Positions 26,013 through 40,803 of a stretch of DNA of 64,000 nucleotides are shown here, piece after piece. A program made the position numbers and the translations under genes. Source of the DNA: Allodiplogaster sudhausi (Eukaryota > Nematoda > Chromadorea > Rhabditida > Diplogasteridae). Numbering within the stretch: the first letter of the stretch is position 1; each line of letters starts with the position of its first letter. A model generated the notes under the pieces. It searched no databases and was not told the DNA's origin. It worked only from the letters and a program-made list of their open reading frames with translations. The DNA lies in the NCBI GenBank assembly GCA_945643635.1, contig CALZFC010000029.1, forward strand, positions 2,426,501 through 2,490,500. The letters are read 5' to 3'.

Positions 26013-26937
26013 CTCCCTCTCTTCATCTCTCTTTCTTTTCTTCTCTCTCCCTCTCCTTTTTCTCTCCTTTCGCACCCCTTCACTCTCTCTCTTTCTCACT
26101 ATCTCTCTCTTCACTCTCGTCTCTCCCTCTCTCTCATTCTCTCCTCTCACTCTCTCTTTCTCAAAATCTCTCTCTTCTCTCGTCTCTCGTCTTCCTTCAA
26201 GGCTGCTACGTGTCCTGCTACCAAGACGGTGTCCGTGCCGCGTGCGGCTGCTATGATTCCTACTACCGCTTCGCAAGCGATGGCACTCCACCATGCAACG
26301 CAAATCAGCGTGCATTAATTCATTCGATAATCTTAGAAAGAAAGTCGTAGTCGGATACCGTACAAAAATATGTATGTATATATTCATATATACTTAAACT
26401 TAATTTTTCTACCCCATATAGAGTCAATTTCAAATTCAGTCGCCTGTCTGGCTCTAGCGAAGAGTTCGCCTCCTTCCGGCTGCTCTTGCCCGCCTCCATG
26501 CGTCGCGACCACGTATGACATATCGACGTCGGCTGCGCCCTTCACGGAACAAGTACACTCAATTCTTTCAGCCTCTTTCTATCTCTCTCGTTCTCGTTCT
26601 CTTTCCATCTCTCTTTTTCTCTTTCTATCTCTCTAGCTCTCTCTCTCTCTCACTCTCAGCAAATCTCTCGCTTTTCCCTTCACGACACCGCAATGGTGAG
26701 CATCTATCTAAGAAGCGCAGCAAACATCGCCATGCAGGAGCAGCCCTCAATGACGGTATGATGAACTAATCAATGATCTATGATCTATGAACAATGATCA
26801 AGTCAAATCTGCTGCTTTTAACACAGTTTTCCGAGTTCCTCGCAGCGATCGGCGGCAGTGGCAGCGTGATCATGTCGATTACTGTATTCGTCGCCATCGA
26901 ATTAGTAGTTCTGCTGGTTGTTATAATTGTAAATTGA
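25413..26937 (+). pseudogene. EGAS-like gene, copy 3, 5'-truncated (last seven exons only)
   Basis: Exons equivalent to 17-23 of copies 1 and 2 are present with identical lengths: 25413-25495, 25649-25726, 25850-25945, 26201-26309, 26422-26552, 26660-26755, 26827-26937. They encode the C-terminal half of the ASC domain (INQSEYLPWVQTAGVAVYVHE, VGTDIFADSQKV, LLHEPYRKCAASPSDASSYY, CYVSCYQDGVRAACGCYD, CSCPPPCVATTYD) and the terminal membrane helix ending VVIIVN. No signal peptide, sushi, EGF or exon 1-16 sequence precedes it. The acceptor before the fourth exon reads TCAA|GG where the paralogues read CAG|GG, so the nearest AG shifts the frame by one base. Together these suggest a non-functional partial duplicate, though a short transcript remains possible. 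Here the first exon uses a normal GT donor where the paralogues use GC. Confidence 0.82.
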
Positions 26938-27033
26938 ATAAATACGCTCTCTGTATGCCTGCTCAAGTGAATGTACGCGATAAGGGGTTGCCGGGCCCGG
27001 CCCTCACCTGCACCCGGCATACCTTGGGGCCCG

Positions 27034-27066
<33 letters not shown>

Positions 27067-27219
27067 GTCTTACAATTTTGCTCATCTCATTCTAAACCAT
27101 CTCAAATTGTCGGGACTCTCCTTCTGTTCGAAGCTTTTTTTTCCTTTCTAAGAGAGGTTTTTTTTCCCTTCTAAGAGAGGTTTTCTCGGTGACCAACACT
27201 CTGCTGCACAATTAATTAG

Positions 27220-27520
27220 CAGTCCGAGCCCAACTCGGCTACGCACAATCAGCTTCATCTGCTCACTAATCATTCGATCATTTTGTAACGAAGGCATTCT
27301 GCTTCCGTTATTCCTGTACATTCCGAAAGAGACAATCGATGATCGCTTTGTTCAGGTACGTCAGACAAGAAGATCATTTTAAATCAGTACAGTATATTCT
27401 TTTTTGAATTATAAACATAAATAAATAATAATAATTAACCTAAAATGACTACAGATATTGAAACGATTACTTTTTTTGCAGCAGACAATGATTCTTGGAG
27501 ACCGAGTTGCCTAAGGATCA
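27220..27520 (+). CDS. Candidate last two exons of an unknown small protein
   Basis: After an acceptor ttagcag an open segment runs to the donor CAG|gtacgt at about 27355. It encodes a hydrophobic stretch (ISFICSLII, ILLPLFLYIPKETIDD). The next acceptor tttttttgcag at about 27481 opens QTMILGDRVA and a stop at about 27513. Splice signals and phase agree, but no family is recognised. An alternative frame through 27495-27600 lacks an acceptor. Confidence 0.3.
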
Positions 27521-27819
27521 CTCTCAAAAAGAATATACCGTAGCTCCTCTAATAGAGTCCCTCAAGCTCTGCTATTTCCAGTGCCTTCATCACGAGAGGG
27601 GGGGGGGGGGCGGACGTTCAATTCGAGGAGGTTCACTTAGAGGAAATATGGTCAATTGTGCGTATAGCAGAAGAATAAGAATTTTTTCAAGCAGCAGATT
27701 TGTGCGGCTTCTCCCAGGCGAGAACGAACCTCCATTAATTTGGTGTTAACTTTCGGACACTTTCCACGATATCTCGGTAAACTTCTCTGTGGCAATATCA
27801 TGCCCACCTGACCTGTTCA

Positions 27820-27910
27820 GTGGTTCACTCTCTCACTCTCTCTCTCTCTCTCTCTTCTCTCTTTCACTCTCTCTCTCTTCTCTCTCTCACACTCTCTCTC
27901 TCTCTCTCTG

Positions 27911-27956
<46 letters not shown>

Positions 27957-27972
27957 CTTTCTCTCTCTCTCA

Positions 27973-28006
<34 letters not shown>

Positions 28007-28298
28007 GCTCTTTCTCTCTCTCTCTCACTCTCTCTCTCTCTCTCTCTCTCTTCTTTCTCTCTCTCTCTCCCTCTTCTCTCTCTCTCGCTCTTTCTCTCTC
28101 TCACTCTCTCTCTCTCTTCTCTCTCTCACTCTCTCTCTCACTCTCTCTCTCTCTTCTCTCTCACTCTCTCTCTTCTCTCTCTCACTCTCTCTCTCTCTCT
28201 TCTCTCTCTCACTCTCTCTCTCTTCTCTCTCACTCTCTCTTCTCTCTCTCACTCTCTCTCTCACTCTCTCTCTCTCTCTCTTCTCTCTCTCACTCTCT

Positions 28299-28358
<60 letters not shown>

Positions 28359-28392
28359 TCTCTCTCACTCTCTCTCTCTCTCTCTGTCCTTC
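27820..28392. repeat. 570-bp (CT)n tract, the longest in the window
   Basis: Almost uninterrupted CT dinucleotides with CACTCTC and TTCTC interruptions. It ends about 10 bases before the acceptor ggcatag of the exon at 28404, so it forms a giant polypyrimidine tract for that intron. Confidence 0.95.
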
Positions 28393-28403
28393 CACTGGCA
28401 TAG

Positions 28404-28556
28404 GACGTCATCGAGAGCTTCGAGACACCATCTTCTGAAAGCGTCCAAAGAGAGCGATCGACTGAAGGAGACCAATTGTTCTTCTTCGCTCGAACAGCCG
28501 AATCGTCGCCGCATCTCGGCATGTCGATCAAGAATCTGGCTCTAATTATTATCTAA
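28404..28556 (+). CDS. Terminal exon of an unknown gene
   Basis: Acceptor catag at 28399-28403 followed by 50 in-frame codons and TAA. The peptide is acidic and Ser-rich at first (DVIESFETPSSESVQRERS), then aromatic (QLFFFARTAESS), ending in a short hydrophobic tail (NLALIII). No family recognised. The upstream exons across the CT tract could not be identified with confidence. Confidence 0.4.
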   Translation, partial: DVIESFETPSSESVQRERSTEGDQLFFFARTAESSPHLGMSIKNLALIII

Positions 28557-29337
28557 TTAACTATTATTTTTAATAGAATATCGAGGAATACAAGTAAGTT
28601 ACAGTTACGGAGTACACTCTACTTAAGATAAGGATCGAAAAGGAAAATTGAGCATTAGGAACAAAATAATGATGGCATTTTTATTCTGACTCTTCACTAT
28701 AAACCATCCATGAAACTTTGATTTCTCAAGTGAATACTCTCACTAATGAGTATGATAAGAACACTGTAAAGAATGACGACAAATTTACTTGGTGGCGAGG
28801 GGGGTGTCACTAACAAAAAGGCGAGTTGCTAGAAGTATGCCTGCTTGCTAATGGTGAGGAAGAAAGGAAGAAGCAACCACTCTCTATAAATCTCACTCTA
28901 TCTCGCTCTCTGTTTCACTCGTAGTTCACTCATATACTATAAATTAGGTCTGCCTCGTGTTCCTGTTTCTCGTAATCGTCTTTTCAGCACATTCATCATT
29001 GTTTGCACATCTTCCCTTACCATGGTTTCGTATCAAAGCCGGCAAATGGGCACGGAAAAGCAGTAGAGATTGGAGGAGAGAGGTCAAAGTAACAGTTGAA
29101 GAAAACAAATAAGAAAGACAGAGACAGACACACACAGTTAGAGAGACAAAGACAGAGGGAATGCGAGAGAGAGAGAAAGATTGAAAGAGAAAAAAGGTGT
29201 CAAAGATCCAGATAAATGCACCCGAATAACGAGAATTCTGCTTTGAGAAGATGGCGAAAAAACCATATACTTACATATAACAAGAAACGAATTTTGCAGA
29301 AAAGCAGGAAAAAAAGATAGGAGAGTCATTTTGAGAG

Positions 29338-29377
<40 letters not shown>

Positions 29378-30600
29378 AAGGAGAAAAGGAAGGCACTAGA
29401 ACAGGAAAAATGGAGAAGGCACAAGAAAGAAGACAAGAACGTAATAAAGTCTAAGAAAGACCACAGCTCGCATAAAACTTCCAGACGCATTGTCTTGAAA
29501 CGATAAAATGCTCAACGGATCAGCGAAGGCTATTTCTTACAAAGAAGATGGTAATGAATGAGAGATTGCAAAAGTGAGAGAGAGAGATAGAGAAAGAGAG
29601 AGAGACAGAGAAAGAGAGAGAGAGAGAGAGACAGAGAGAGAGACAGAAGTGATTGCAGATTAGCGAATGATGACGATGGCCTTACCCGAAAAGGAGACAC
29701 AATGAGAAGGGAAGAACGATTATTTATGCGGGGCATTGAGAACATCGTCGCTAGCTGCTAATGAGTGTGTTCTGGCTCCCCGTGTCATACAAACGTAAAC
29801 CAGGAGGAATTCAGCATATGGGAGAGAAAGACAGACAAAGAGGAGACAGATTGAGAGAGAGAGAGGGAGAGGGAGAAGGAGAGAGAAAGAAAGAGTATAA
29901 AAGAAAGACAGCGAAAGAGTAAAGGAAAGAGAAAAAAATGAGAGAGAGAGAGAGTCGTCAGGCGCGTTAGCATTATGGTGTTGGAGTGCTGTAAATAAGA
30001 AGAGAGTAAAAAAAATAAAAGAAAAAGGGTCGTACATGGGTGAAAGAAGAGAGACAAAGTGGGAGATGTTATTTTCTAAAGACCACATTCAATGCAATTG
30101 AACATACATAGCAACGGACGAATAGGCGATAATATATCTATTGAGACAGCCATGAACATCAGCTCAACGAACGCTCGCGAGTGCACCGTAACCCCGATCG
30201 AAAACTGTTTATATTTAACAAACTAGACATTTATTTGAAACGTGACTACTTGCAATGTAAGTTAGTTTCCGGCCGAACTTGATCGGACAAGAGCTTAAAA
30301 CGACGAGGAGTTGTATATTCGCCTGAGAGTTCCTTTAATTATTCCCCGGATACTTCCTTCTACTTCTTATGCTCATTTATGTTTTCAGATCTTGTGCCTC
30401 TCTCACTTTAGAGGTTCTACTTCTAGATCCTCACTTCTAGATGTTCCTCTGCTTCTAAATGTTCTTTAAGCCCTCTGGCTCCCGATTCGTCTCATCACCC
30501 CCGGAGTGTGCCAGCTGCAAGGGAGGCGGGGAGAAAAAGGGGCCTTAAGCCCCGCCCCTGACCGGGAGACGGACGATTCCGTCACTCTCTCTCTCTCTTT
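28557..30600. other. Non-coding or unassigned stretch with GA/CT tracts
   Basis: GA tracts at about 29335-29375, 29575-29650 and 29840-29960. The remaining sequence shows no exon pair with compatible phase on either strand. Confidence 0.6.
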
Positions 30601-30621
30601 CTACTCCAAACCACTGAACTC

Positions 30622-31297
30622 TTGTTGCATTTATCCCACGGGCGATGGAGGCATGCTGCAAGAAGGTCAGTCAAAGACTCTAGCAACGAGGTGCCGATGA
30701 AGGCGCCCGACAGCGGTTTCCGCAACTTCACCCGTGACCTCTTCGTCACTCTGAACGGATGGGAAACGTACGCGAGAAGATTACTTGAATCATTGTCTAA
30801 CTATATAATTGGTTTTGAAAAATTACTTTTGAAAAACATATTTTTTTAAAGTCTTTAGTAATTAATGCATGCAATTTATATTGTTTATTGCACACTGAGG
30901 CAGAAACATATTTAAATGGAATCGTGGTAGGAAAAAAAAAGGACGTCAGGGCATGATCACTATATGCTAGTGAGAGCAAGACAGAAGAAAAAAAAACATT
31001 ATTAAGGGAAAAGGAAAGCAAAAGCAAAATTTGAAAACTACTACTTTTTCGACTCAAAATCAGCTGCAAAGTACACCGACTTTATTAAATAATATGTTTG
31101 ATTTGATGACGTCATTCATTTCTCTAATTTATGTACTTTATAGTTATCGTCAACGTCTGCCACCGCATTGGTCGCACATGCTTACTTTGAACGCGAGCGC
31201 CGTTGTCAAGTTGGTTGATAAGACGAAGAGCGGTAATCGCGTCAGTCATTATGTCAAGGAGGTGCCCTTCTCGGTGAAGTGCGCCATGATTTATTGA
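30622..31297 (+). CDS. Candidate C-terminal exons of an unknown protein
   Basis: An open segment ends at the donor GAAAC|gtacgc at 30767 and joins in phase to an exon at 31144-31297 (acceptor ctttatag), ending in TGA. The joined product contains KAPDSGFRNFTRDLFVTLNG, then YRQRLPPHWSHMLTLN, VVKLVDKTKSGNRVSHYVKE and PFSVKCAMIY. Charged, globular-looking composition and exact phase agreement support coding. The 5' limit is unclear because the first frame runs open into a CT repeat. Not recognised. Confidence 0.45.
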
Positions 31298-32098
31298 TTT
31301 TTTTTTCCGTCATTCCAATTATTGATTTTTCGTCTACATTCATTCTCACACACACACTTCTTTGTTTCTTTTTTTACATCAAGAATGAAAATGCACAGTT
31401 TTGTTGCTGTTGTTGACTGATTAACTTCTTTATTTTTCTGATTTCTGTCTCATTAATTTTACGATATTATACCTCGCAAAATTGTATGCTTCAAAGTCCC
31501 TCTTCTATGCTTTAGATGGCCCTTTTTCGCCTGAATCTTCAACTATTTAGGGATGGAACTCGATTGATTGTTGTTCTTCTTGGATAAACTTCACAAATAA
31601 AAATGATTCCATTTCGTTCATTGAAGTATAATGGAACATAAAAACTAATCGGTTTGGAAAAAAAATGGATAAATGCATATACAGGTTAATTGTTTTGCAC
31701 TTCTCTCTCGCTCTCTCTCTCTCTCTCTTTCTCTTTTTTCGTAACTTCAACGTCTCTTCTCCCCTCGCTCTTCCCCTTCTCCTTGTCAATCTCTCTATCA
31801 TATAATTAGCATCATGATTCGCCTCACGTCTCATCTCATCCTACTTCTCTTTCTCACTCCATTGTCTAAACCATATCTCATTGTCAGGCCTCTCCTTCTC
31901 TTCCAACCTCACTCCCGCATAACATATGAGGCCGTTTTCTCTGTGGCAAAACGCCACACCACAGCTAGCACAGGCACGACCCGCCTCTCTGCTGCTCCGC
32001 TTACCATTCATTCAATACTTCAGCCGGATCAGCGGATCGAGCGCTCACCTTTTTTTTCCTTTTCCGTTGTAGACTTTCTTATAATCACGTTATTACAC

Positions 32099-32154
<56 letters not shown>

Positions 32155-32297
32155 GTTCAACTGCCCCTGCCGCCGTAGTAAAGTGCCATATTTATGGGCG
32201 TAGAAGTGGGGGGACCTCCCCGACCCAACCAACAAGTTGATTTAAACTTCATCTTGCAATGCACTGGCGATCTTTTACTTGTAGTATATAGCCCTGC
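31298..32297. repeat. Interspersed repeat copy A plus (TA)n
   Basis: 31560-32160 is a copy of a roughly 600-bp repeat also found at 42960-43530; shared blocks include gttgttcttcttggataaa, aatcggtttggaaaaaa, catcatgattcgcctcacg and ggccgttttctctgtggcaa. It ends in a (TA)n microsatellite at 32100-32150. No gene seen. Confidence 0.8.
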
Positions 32298-32490
32298 TAC
32301 CGTATTTTCTCTATTAGTGCCCCCGGGGGCACTATTTTTCAATCCCCTTGCGAGAGGGGGGCACTATTAGAGGGGGGGGGGTTCTATTAGAGGGAGGGGT
32401 ACTATTTTTTCAATACCATCGCAAGATTGGGGCACTATTAGAGGGGGGGGTTCTAATAGAGGGAGGGGCACTAATAGAGTAAATACGGTA
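32298..32490. mobile_element. 193-bp miniature inverted-repeat element rich in G runs
   Basis: Terminal inverted repeats TACCGTATTTTCTCTATTAG and its inverse at the right end (ctaatagagtaaatacggta). Internally it carries sub-repeats of the type actattagagggggggg and ggggcactattag with runs of 7-9 G. No coding capacity. Confidence 0.85.
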
Positions 32491-32677
32491 ATTTGCTTTA
32501 TCCACTTCCGCGTTCTTCTTGACTTTCGAGATGTATAGTTTTCATTTCAGCAGATGAATCGATTGCTGAGTCATTTAAATGTTTGTTGCCATCAGCCATT
32601 GTCGTGAAGAGTGATTTGTTTTAAAGCAAATTGATCATAGCATCTATTTCGTAGGTCTTCACGGAGACCAGAGACAA

Positions 32678-36970
<4,293 letters not shown>

Positions 36971-37437
36971 TCTAATGAACCTCTTTACCCCCGCTCTTCT
37001 CTTTCAGCTTCCTGCGTTCTATGTCATTCTTAAGAAGCACCTCCTTTTCTCTCTCTTTTAATCATCTCTTATACATTTCTTGCCCATTTTTTCTGTCTTT
37101 GCCCTTCGTTCATTTTCAGTTCTTTACTTTCTTATTCATTGAACATACTGCCATTCTGCCTTACTTCATTTTGCAATACGTTAAGAAGCTCTCTCATTTT
37201 TCATCTTTTCGAACGTCTTTTTTTGCGCGTTAACTAATCACTAAATCTTGTATGATTTTTTTCCGCAGTTGCTATGGTTCCAGAATTCATTGTGATATGT
37301 TATAGCGATAACTAGTTGACTGTGCCTGAAGTGTTGATTTTTGTACGAACGAATACTTTTGTGATCGTGCACATTTCCTACTCGAACTGCGATGCAATCT
37401 GTTGTCAGTCCTTCATTCTTACTCTGCCTTGTTAAAT

Positions 37438-37479
<42 letters not shown>

Positions 37480-37876
37480 TCTAGATGATCAATTCCAACG
37501 CTTCATTGCTATGAGAAATGTTAGAAGAACTGCAACTTGTCTGTTAATCTGGAAGTCGAATAATAATATTCAATATTAGCTCCGTTTACTCACGTCTTGA
37601 AATGTATTAAATCTGAAGGCAGAAAGAAGCCTTTACCTCTGATTGAAGAAAGGACGGGGTTCCAGAGTCTCAGCCCAATTTATTTTTGGCTCGTCGACTG
37701 TTATTGAACTTTCTCAGACGTGTTCTGTCTCGGTGTTCCAACAGATGGTTGCTTTCTTGACTGTGTGTTTTTTCATGTTTTCACTTGCCTCCTTCTTTTG
37801 GGTAATGCTGACGTGTCTGTCAAAATGCTGTCTCAAGGCAGGCCCCATGTCACCTCTAGCTTCCCTTCATCCATTC

Positions 37877-37920
<44 letters not shown>

Positions 37921-38140
37921 GTCTTTTTCTCTCTCACTCACTCACTCGCTCTCTCTTTCTCTCTCGCCTCTCGAAGTCTGCCGCGTCAAATTCCGGAGGC
38001 TGCCGTATATTAAATGTAACGGATCCATTAGTGTCCTCGTGCTGTTGCCCTTTGCCATGAGTGCTCCTTCTCTCTTTCTATCCCTCTCTCAGATTGCCTG
38101 GAGATGAGCGCCGTTCTGCGTCGAGAGTGCGTGTCTGAGA
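36971..38140. other. aPKC 3' flank / untranslated region with CT tracts
   Basis: 3' flank of aPKC, T-rich. CT tracts at 37440-37475 and about 37880-37975. No convincing exon. One plus-strand frame near 37720-37860 has a hydrophobic stretch but no compatible splice partner. Confidence 0.6.
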
Positions 38141-38958
38141 AGTGAAGAAGAGGGACTCTCTGGTGTCCCCCTCCGGTTTCTTCCGTGACCCTCGTCTGGC
38201 CCTCCCCTCGAAGGAGCGGGCGGAAGAGCTGGGTCTGCAGCTGCTTCTCGCTTTCATCCGTCGTCTCTTCCCTGCCAACCCTGTCCGTGATCACTTCCTC
38301 CACGACGTGCCCCCCTGGCTAGACAACTCCGATTCACTGGCCGATCGACTTGCGAGCAGTCCCTATGAGGAGGTTCTTCACTCCATCTCTTTCTCACTTC
38401 CGCTCTCTCCCTCTCCATCACTCTTTCTTCATCTCCCTCCCCCTCCCTTCTCTTCCTCTCCCTCCCCCTCTCTTTCTCTCCCCCCTCTCTTCCTCTCTCT
38501 TACTCTCTCTCCCACTTTCATCCTCACTCCTTCTCTCTTTCTCTCCTCCCTCTCCTTCTCTCCTCCCTCTCTCTCTTCCGCTCCCTCCCTCTCTTCCTGT
38601 CCCTCCGTCGCTTCCTGTCCCTCCCTATTTTTTCCCCTCCCCTCTCTCCCTCCTTCTCCTTCTTTCTTCCTCTCTCAACCTCTCTCTTCCTCTCCCTCCC
38701 CCTCTCTCCCTCTCCCTCCCCTTCGCTTCCTCTCCCTCCCTCCCCCTCTCTCTCCCTCCCCCTCCCTCATCTGTCTTCCTCCCTCTCCCTCTCTCTCTTT
38801 CTCTCCTCCCTCCCTCTTCCTCTTCTCCCTCTTTCTCTTCCTCTTTCTCACTCTCCCTCTTCCTCTCCTTCCCTCTCTCTTCCTGTCAGTCCCTCTGCCC
38901 TACTTCAGGACCTGGAAGAAGTTTGCCGTCGGATAGTTCGTTGCGTGCCCTCTCCAAC
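38141..38958 (+). CDS. Two exons of an unknown gene, interrupted at its 3' side by a retroelement
   Basis: Exon 38141 (acceptor gagaag) to 38372 encodes a globular, leucine-rich segment (SLVSPSGFFRDPRLALPS, ERAEELGLQLLLAFIRRLF, VRDHFLHDVPPWLDNSDSL) ending SSPYEE at a phase-0 GT donor. A 38373-38908 intron of CCT-rich sequence follows, then an exon from 38909 (acceptor acttcag) encodes DLEEVCRRIVRCVPSPT. Immediately after, the sequence becomes the RNase H end of a retroelement, so downstream exons are displaced or lost. Family not recognised. Confidence 0.5.
38390..38880. repeat. CCT/CT-rich polypyrimidine tract
   Basis: About 490 bases of C and T only (very few purines), with CCCTCCC and TCTTCC motifs. 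Lies in the intron just before the acceptor at 38908. Confidence 0.9.
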
Positions 38959-40803
38959 GGTTGCGGATGCTCTGTCAAGATATCCAGTAACAAATACGTT
39001 AACAACTAACAACAGACAAAAAGTTCCAATTACTCTTCCAACAATGCAAGAAATTCAAAATGCACAAGAGGAACATCTTGCTGCTATCAATTTTGCTATT
39101 TTAGGCAATAAAGCAACCCCCATAAAGCGTTACCAAAATGCCACCCTTTTCAATGACACAATTTACATCCAAATAAAAAAAGCAAGCCAAAATTAGCAAT
39201 TCTCTCAAAAGAATTACAAGAACAAATTGTTCGATTCTATCATTATTACCTGGTTGAAGGAGGTCATCAAACAATCAATCCAACAAAAACAACCGCATGG
39301 CGATGTTATATTAACCAGTGCACAATTAGAAACATGTCATTTTTACATTATTGGACCATTTCCTCAAGCAATTACTGATGAAAAACTCATTCTCATATCC
39401 GTATGTGCGTTCACAAAATTCACAATCCTAAACTCCACTGTGTGATCAAAAAGCCGCAACTGTAATTACTGTTTTTTTAAAGCGTGTAGTATAAGTACAC
39501 GGCGCACCACAAAGAATAGTTTCAGACTCTGGAACTAATCTCAAGTCAAAAACATTCGAAGAGGTATACTCGATTCTCCAAGCAAAACACAGAACGAGTA
39601 CGCCTTTTTATCAACAAGCAAATGCTCAAGCAGAACGACATGTACAAACTGTCTTTACTGCATTCAAGGCTTATACAGTCGACCTCGATATCCACTAGGC
39701 TCAACATATAGAGGCTATCGCCTTTATGCTCAACAACAAACAAAACCGAACAACAGGCGAAGTACCAGCTCTCCCCGTGTTTGGACGAATTCCAAGACTA
39801 ATAAAAACATCGCAATTAACGATTCAACAAACATATCGAGATCCAAATGAGTACAAGCAAGTACTACAATAAAGCCTATTACATGCTCATTCAGTTGCGG
39901 AAATCAACATTGCCGTAACCAATGCTCAAAATCAACCAGCTTATAACAAATACAATCAAACAAAAGAACACAAATTCAAAGTAGGAGATCAAGTTTTACA
40001 AGACAACCCTGCTAAATCAAACAAGTTATCACCATCCTATACAGGACCGTTTGAGATCATCGCAATAGAAAATCCAAACATCACAATCAAAATCAAAAAC
40101 GGACACAAAACTACAATTGTTCATTCAAATAGACTCAAGAAATATTCCAAATCTCGTTGAGATGGCTGACGCTGACAATGAAGTCATCATCACGGACACA
40201 ACCAATGTCGACAACGGAGGCGACGAAGTCTACACTTCACTGGACGATTTGTTCAATGAGGTGGAAAACCTCAAAATCAACATGGACAACAACAACAAGC
40301 AACTTCAAGAAATCATCAATCAACAACTGGCTCTGTTCGCACAACAGATCAACGCCAGATTCGATGCACAATGCAACCAAATCAACAGAGTAGAGGACTT
40401 ATGCTCAAGTGCTCTAAGAGTGATCGGTGATGCACACACTCGCATCAGCAAAGGAGATGAGCAGTCACAGTTCATACACGTTGCCCTGGAAACCGTGATG
40501 GATCCCACCATGGAACTCAATAATGAGGTCCGTGCACTCAAAAAAGCGATCAAGGCCACAAACCCAATTCAAGCCACACAACCAATTCAAAGCACGCACT
40601 CCATGCAATCCGCACACTCAAACCAAATCACTCAGACAATCAATGGCACCAACAAAATCAAGTGTGTATTCTGCAACAACCATCATTTTAGTAACGCCTG
40701 TACGGTTGTTACTACCTTGAAGAGGCGAACACTCCTAATTCAAAAAATGAAGTCCTGTCCACAGTGCTTGAAGAGCACTCACTCTTACTGTGGCAAACCC
40801 TGA
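38955..40803 (+). mobile_element. 5'-truncated, decayed Ty3/gypsy-like LTR retroelement
   Basis: Starts inside pol at the characteristic end of RNase H (VADALSRYP). Then come integrase remnants: zinc-binding-like H..H region near 39220-39270, catalytic-core pieces (IIGPFPQ, IVSDSGTN, AERHVQTVF) and the C-terminal GPF-type module (YTGPFEI, HSNRLKKY). Several frameshifts and in-frame stops separate these pieces (stops at about 39194, 39443 and within 39480-39700), so pol is dead. No gag, protease or reverse transcriptase upstream. A further ORF follows integrase (see next entry). LTRs were not delimited; the AT-rich region 40804-41320 may contain one. Confidence 0.88.
40162..40803 (+). CDS. Retroelement third ORF with zinc-knuckle-like C terminus
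   Basis: Intact 213-codon ORF starting one base after the integrase stop (TGAgATG). An acidic N terminus (MADADNEVIITD) is followed by a probable coiled coil (NNKQLQEIINQQLALFAQQI), a Gln/Thr/Ser-rich linker, then a Cys/His cluster CVFCNNHHFSNAC ... CPQCLKSTHSYCG. This resembles the nucleic-acid-binding knuckle of BEL/Pao-type gag proteins rather than an envelope protein, which is what usually occupies this position. No signal peptide or membrane segment. Function unknown; RNA or cDNA binding is an inference. Confidence 0.7.
   Translation: MADADNEVIITDTTNVDNGGDEVYTSLDDLFNEVENLKINMDNNNKQLQEIINQQLALFAQQINARFDAQCNQINRVEDLCSSALRVIGDAHTRISKGDEQSQFIHVALETVMDPTMELNNEVRALKKAIKATNPIQATQPIQSTHSMQSAHSNQITQTINGTNKIKCVFCNNHHFSNACTVVTTLKRRTLLIQKMKSCPQCLKSTHSYCGKP

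Noticed and set aside
27495..27749. Plus-strand frame ETELPKDHSQKEYTV...
   Set aside because: There is a TGA just upstream and no acceptor that opens this frame; it begins at TTG, not ATG.
27789..28545. Long open frames of Ser-Leu repeats (up to 241 codons)
   Set aside because: They are translations of the (CT)n tract in all frames, with no codon structure; the same applies to Ser-Leu and Arg-Glu frames throughout the window.
30660..30684. An 18-base intron gtcagt...ctctag
   Set aside because: Far below normal intron length, and the reading frame is open straight through it.
37700..37860. Possible membrane protein exon FLTVCFFMFSLASFFWV
   Set aside because: No splice partner or start context; T-rich 3' flank sequence gives such frames by chance.
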